Source: Turnera subulata (taxonomy: Eukaryota > Streptophyta > Magnoliopsida > Malpighiales > Passifloraceae). Taken from it: DNA of 64,000 nt. The DNA lies in the NCBI GenBank assembly GCA_028386065.3, contig JAKUCV010006243.1, forward strand, positions 101,025 to 165,024, in the 5' to 3' direction. Of this stretch, positions 63,181-64,000 are shown one piece after another (the first letter of the stretch is position 1; each line of letters starts with the position of its first letter). The notes below the pieces were generated by a model. It was not told the origin of the DNA and searched no databases. It saw only the letters and a program-made list of their open reading frames with translations. The translations under genes and the position numbers were made by a program.

Positions 63181-64000
63181 TGATAGATCCTATTGCAAAC
63201 GTATAAGGAGTCTAACACATCCGGTCTCTCTCCTTAGTCATACTAGGATACAGAATCTTTGAGAGAGCTATGCCATGCGACATGAGCAAGAAATCGTTCT
63301 TAGTATCTTTGCATGCTAAACCTCTTTAGCATCCTGTCAATATATGTACTCTGACTTAGCCCGAGAAGCCTTTTGGATCAATCTCTATAGATCTTTATGC
63401 CTAACACTTAGGCAGCTCCTCCTAAGTCCTTCATTGAGAAATTCTTTCCTAACCAAGTCTTTACAGACTTTAGTGTCGGAGTGTCATTCCCAATAAGTAG
63501 GATGTCGTCAACATACAACAACAAGAAAACAATAGTGCTCCCACTAACCTTCTTGTAAACACTTGAATCATCTTCACTTTTAATGAAACCAAACTCTTTG
63601 ATTACATCATTAAAACGAAGATTCCAACTCCTAGAAACTTGCTTTAGTCCACAAATGGACATTTGCAACTTGCATACCATATCTCATAGTCATGGCATCC
63701 AGCTATTGCCAATAGAATTCGGATAGATTTAACTATGGCGACTGGTATGAAGGTTTCACCACTGTCAATACTATGAACTTGCTTGAAACCTTCCGCAACC
63801 AATTGCCCTTTAAAGGTAATCACATTACCATCCATGTCGGTCTTTCACAAAGACCCATTTGCACCCTATAGGTTTTACCCTTTCAGGTGGATCAAACAAG
63901 GTCCATACCTTGTTTTGATACATGGATTCCATTTCCGAATTCATAGCTTCAAGCCACTTCTTGGAGTCAAGACCCGTAATGGTCAGCTGATAGGAAGTGG
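63181..64000 (-). pseudogene. Copia-A3 reverse transcriptase, partial
   Basis: The minus frames contain GLVAEGFKQV-like VAEGFKQVHSID (63835-63740), then MVCKLQMSICGLKQVSRSWNL and FLLLYVDDILLIGND (YVDD about 63510), and FSMKDLGGAA. As in A2, the QMDVKTAFLN block is missing between 63690 and 63640, an ancestral deletion shared by both copies. Upstream motifs run off at 64000. Confidence 0.85.

Larger units (their letters stand above)
61148..64000 (-). mobile_element. Copia-A3: Ty1/copia element, partial
   Basis: 3' LTR 61148-62732, then RNase H and RT remnants reading on the minus strand to the window edge. Same family as A1/A2. Integrase, gag, leader and 5' LTR are outside. Confidence 0.9.

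Overview
The window is repeat-dominated DNA from a flowering plant, probably a eudicot; I cannot name the species. I see no host gene. It contains Ty1/copia elements with plant-type primer sites, chromovirus-like long LTRs ending TGTAAC...TTTCA, L1-type LINEs, tRNA-derived SINE-like units and a foldback MITE. Coding regions carry many stops and frameshifts.

Layout. 1-2631 and 11275-11333: the 3' half of an L1-type LINE (RT, zinc-binding region, RNase H, 3' UTR, poly(A)), split by a complete copia element, Copia-A1 (2632-11269, TSD TATGG). 11508-13640: a second LINE on the minus strand, with ORF1 intact and ORF2 missing. 13867-17149: a probable solo LTR. 17150-19822: AT-rich DNA with two SINE-like units and a foldback element. 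19823-28200: Tek-N1, a chromovirus-like LTR element on the minus strand (TSD TATTT). It has no gag-pol but carries two plus-strand, i.e. antisense, genes. 28445-29527: a third LINE remnant (minus).

From 29528 to the right edge everything is one nest. A SIRE-like copia element (Copia-S, plus) is cut twice. The first insertion is Tat-N (35221-53517, TSD GAGAC), a Tat/Ogre-like element without pol but with an antisense, intron-containing plant-mobile-domain gene, an 84-bp minisatellite and a two-copy structured motif. Tat-N is itself cut by Copia-A2 (39509-47772, minus, TSD AAGTC). The second insertion into Copia-S is Tek-N2 (53976 onward), a relative of Tek-N1, which is cut at 61148 by Copia-A3 (minus), running off the window.

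Most notable: (1) the Copia-A leader between primer site and gag holds 12 groups of the self-complementary 12-mer AACATCGATGTT, mostly in pairs 20-21 bp apart; group order and spacing are largely conserved between A1 and A2, so each pair can fold into a 12-bp hairpin. (2) Tek-N elements carry two antisense genes, one a fusion of an unknown domain with the start of a LINE-type endonuclease. (3) Tek-N LTRs contain arrays of short hairpins whose stems change in a compensatory way. (4) Tat-N carries an antisense gene with introns. Three places look like assembly problems: a 263-bp duplication around a single N, a 27-G run ending in N, and a 387-N gap.
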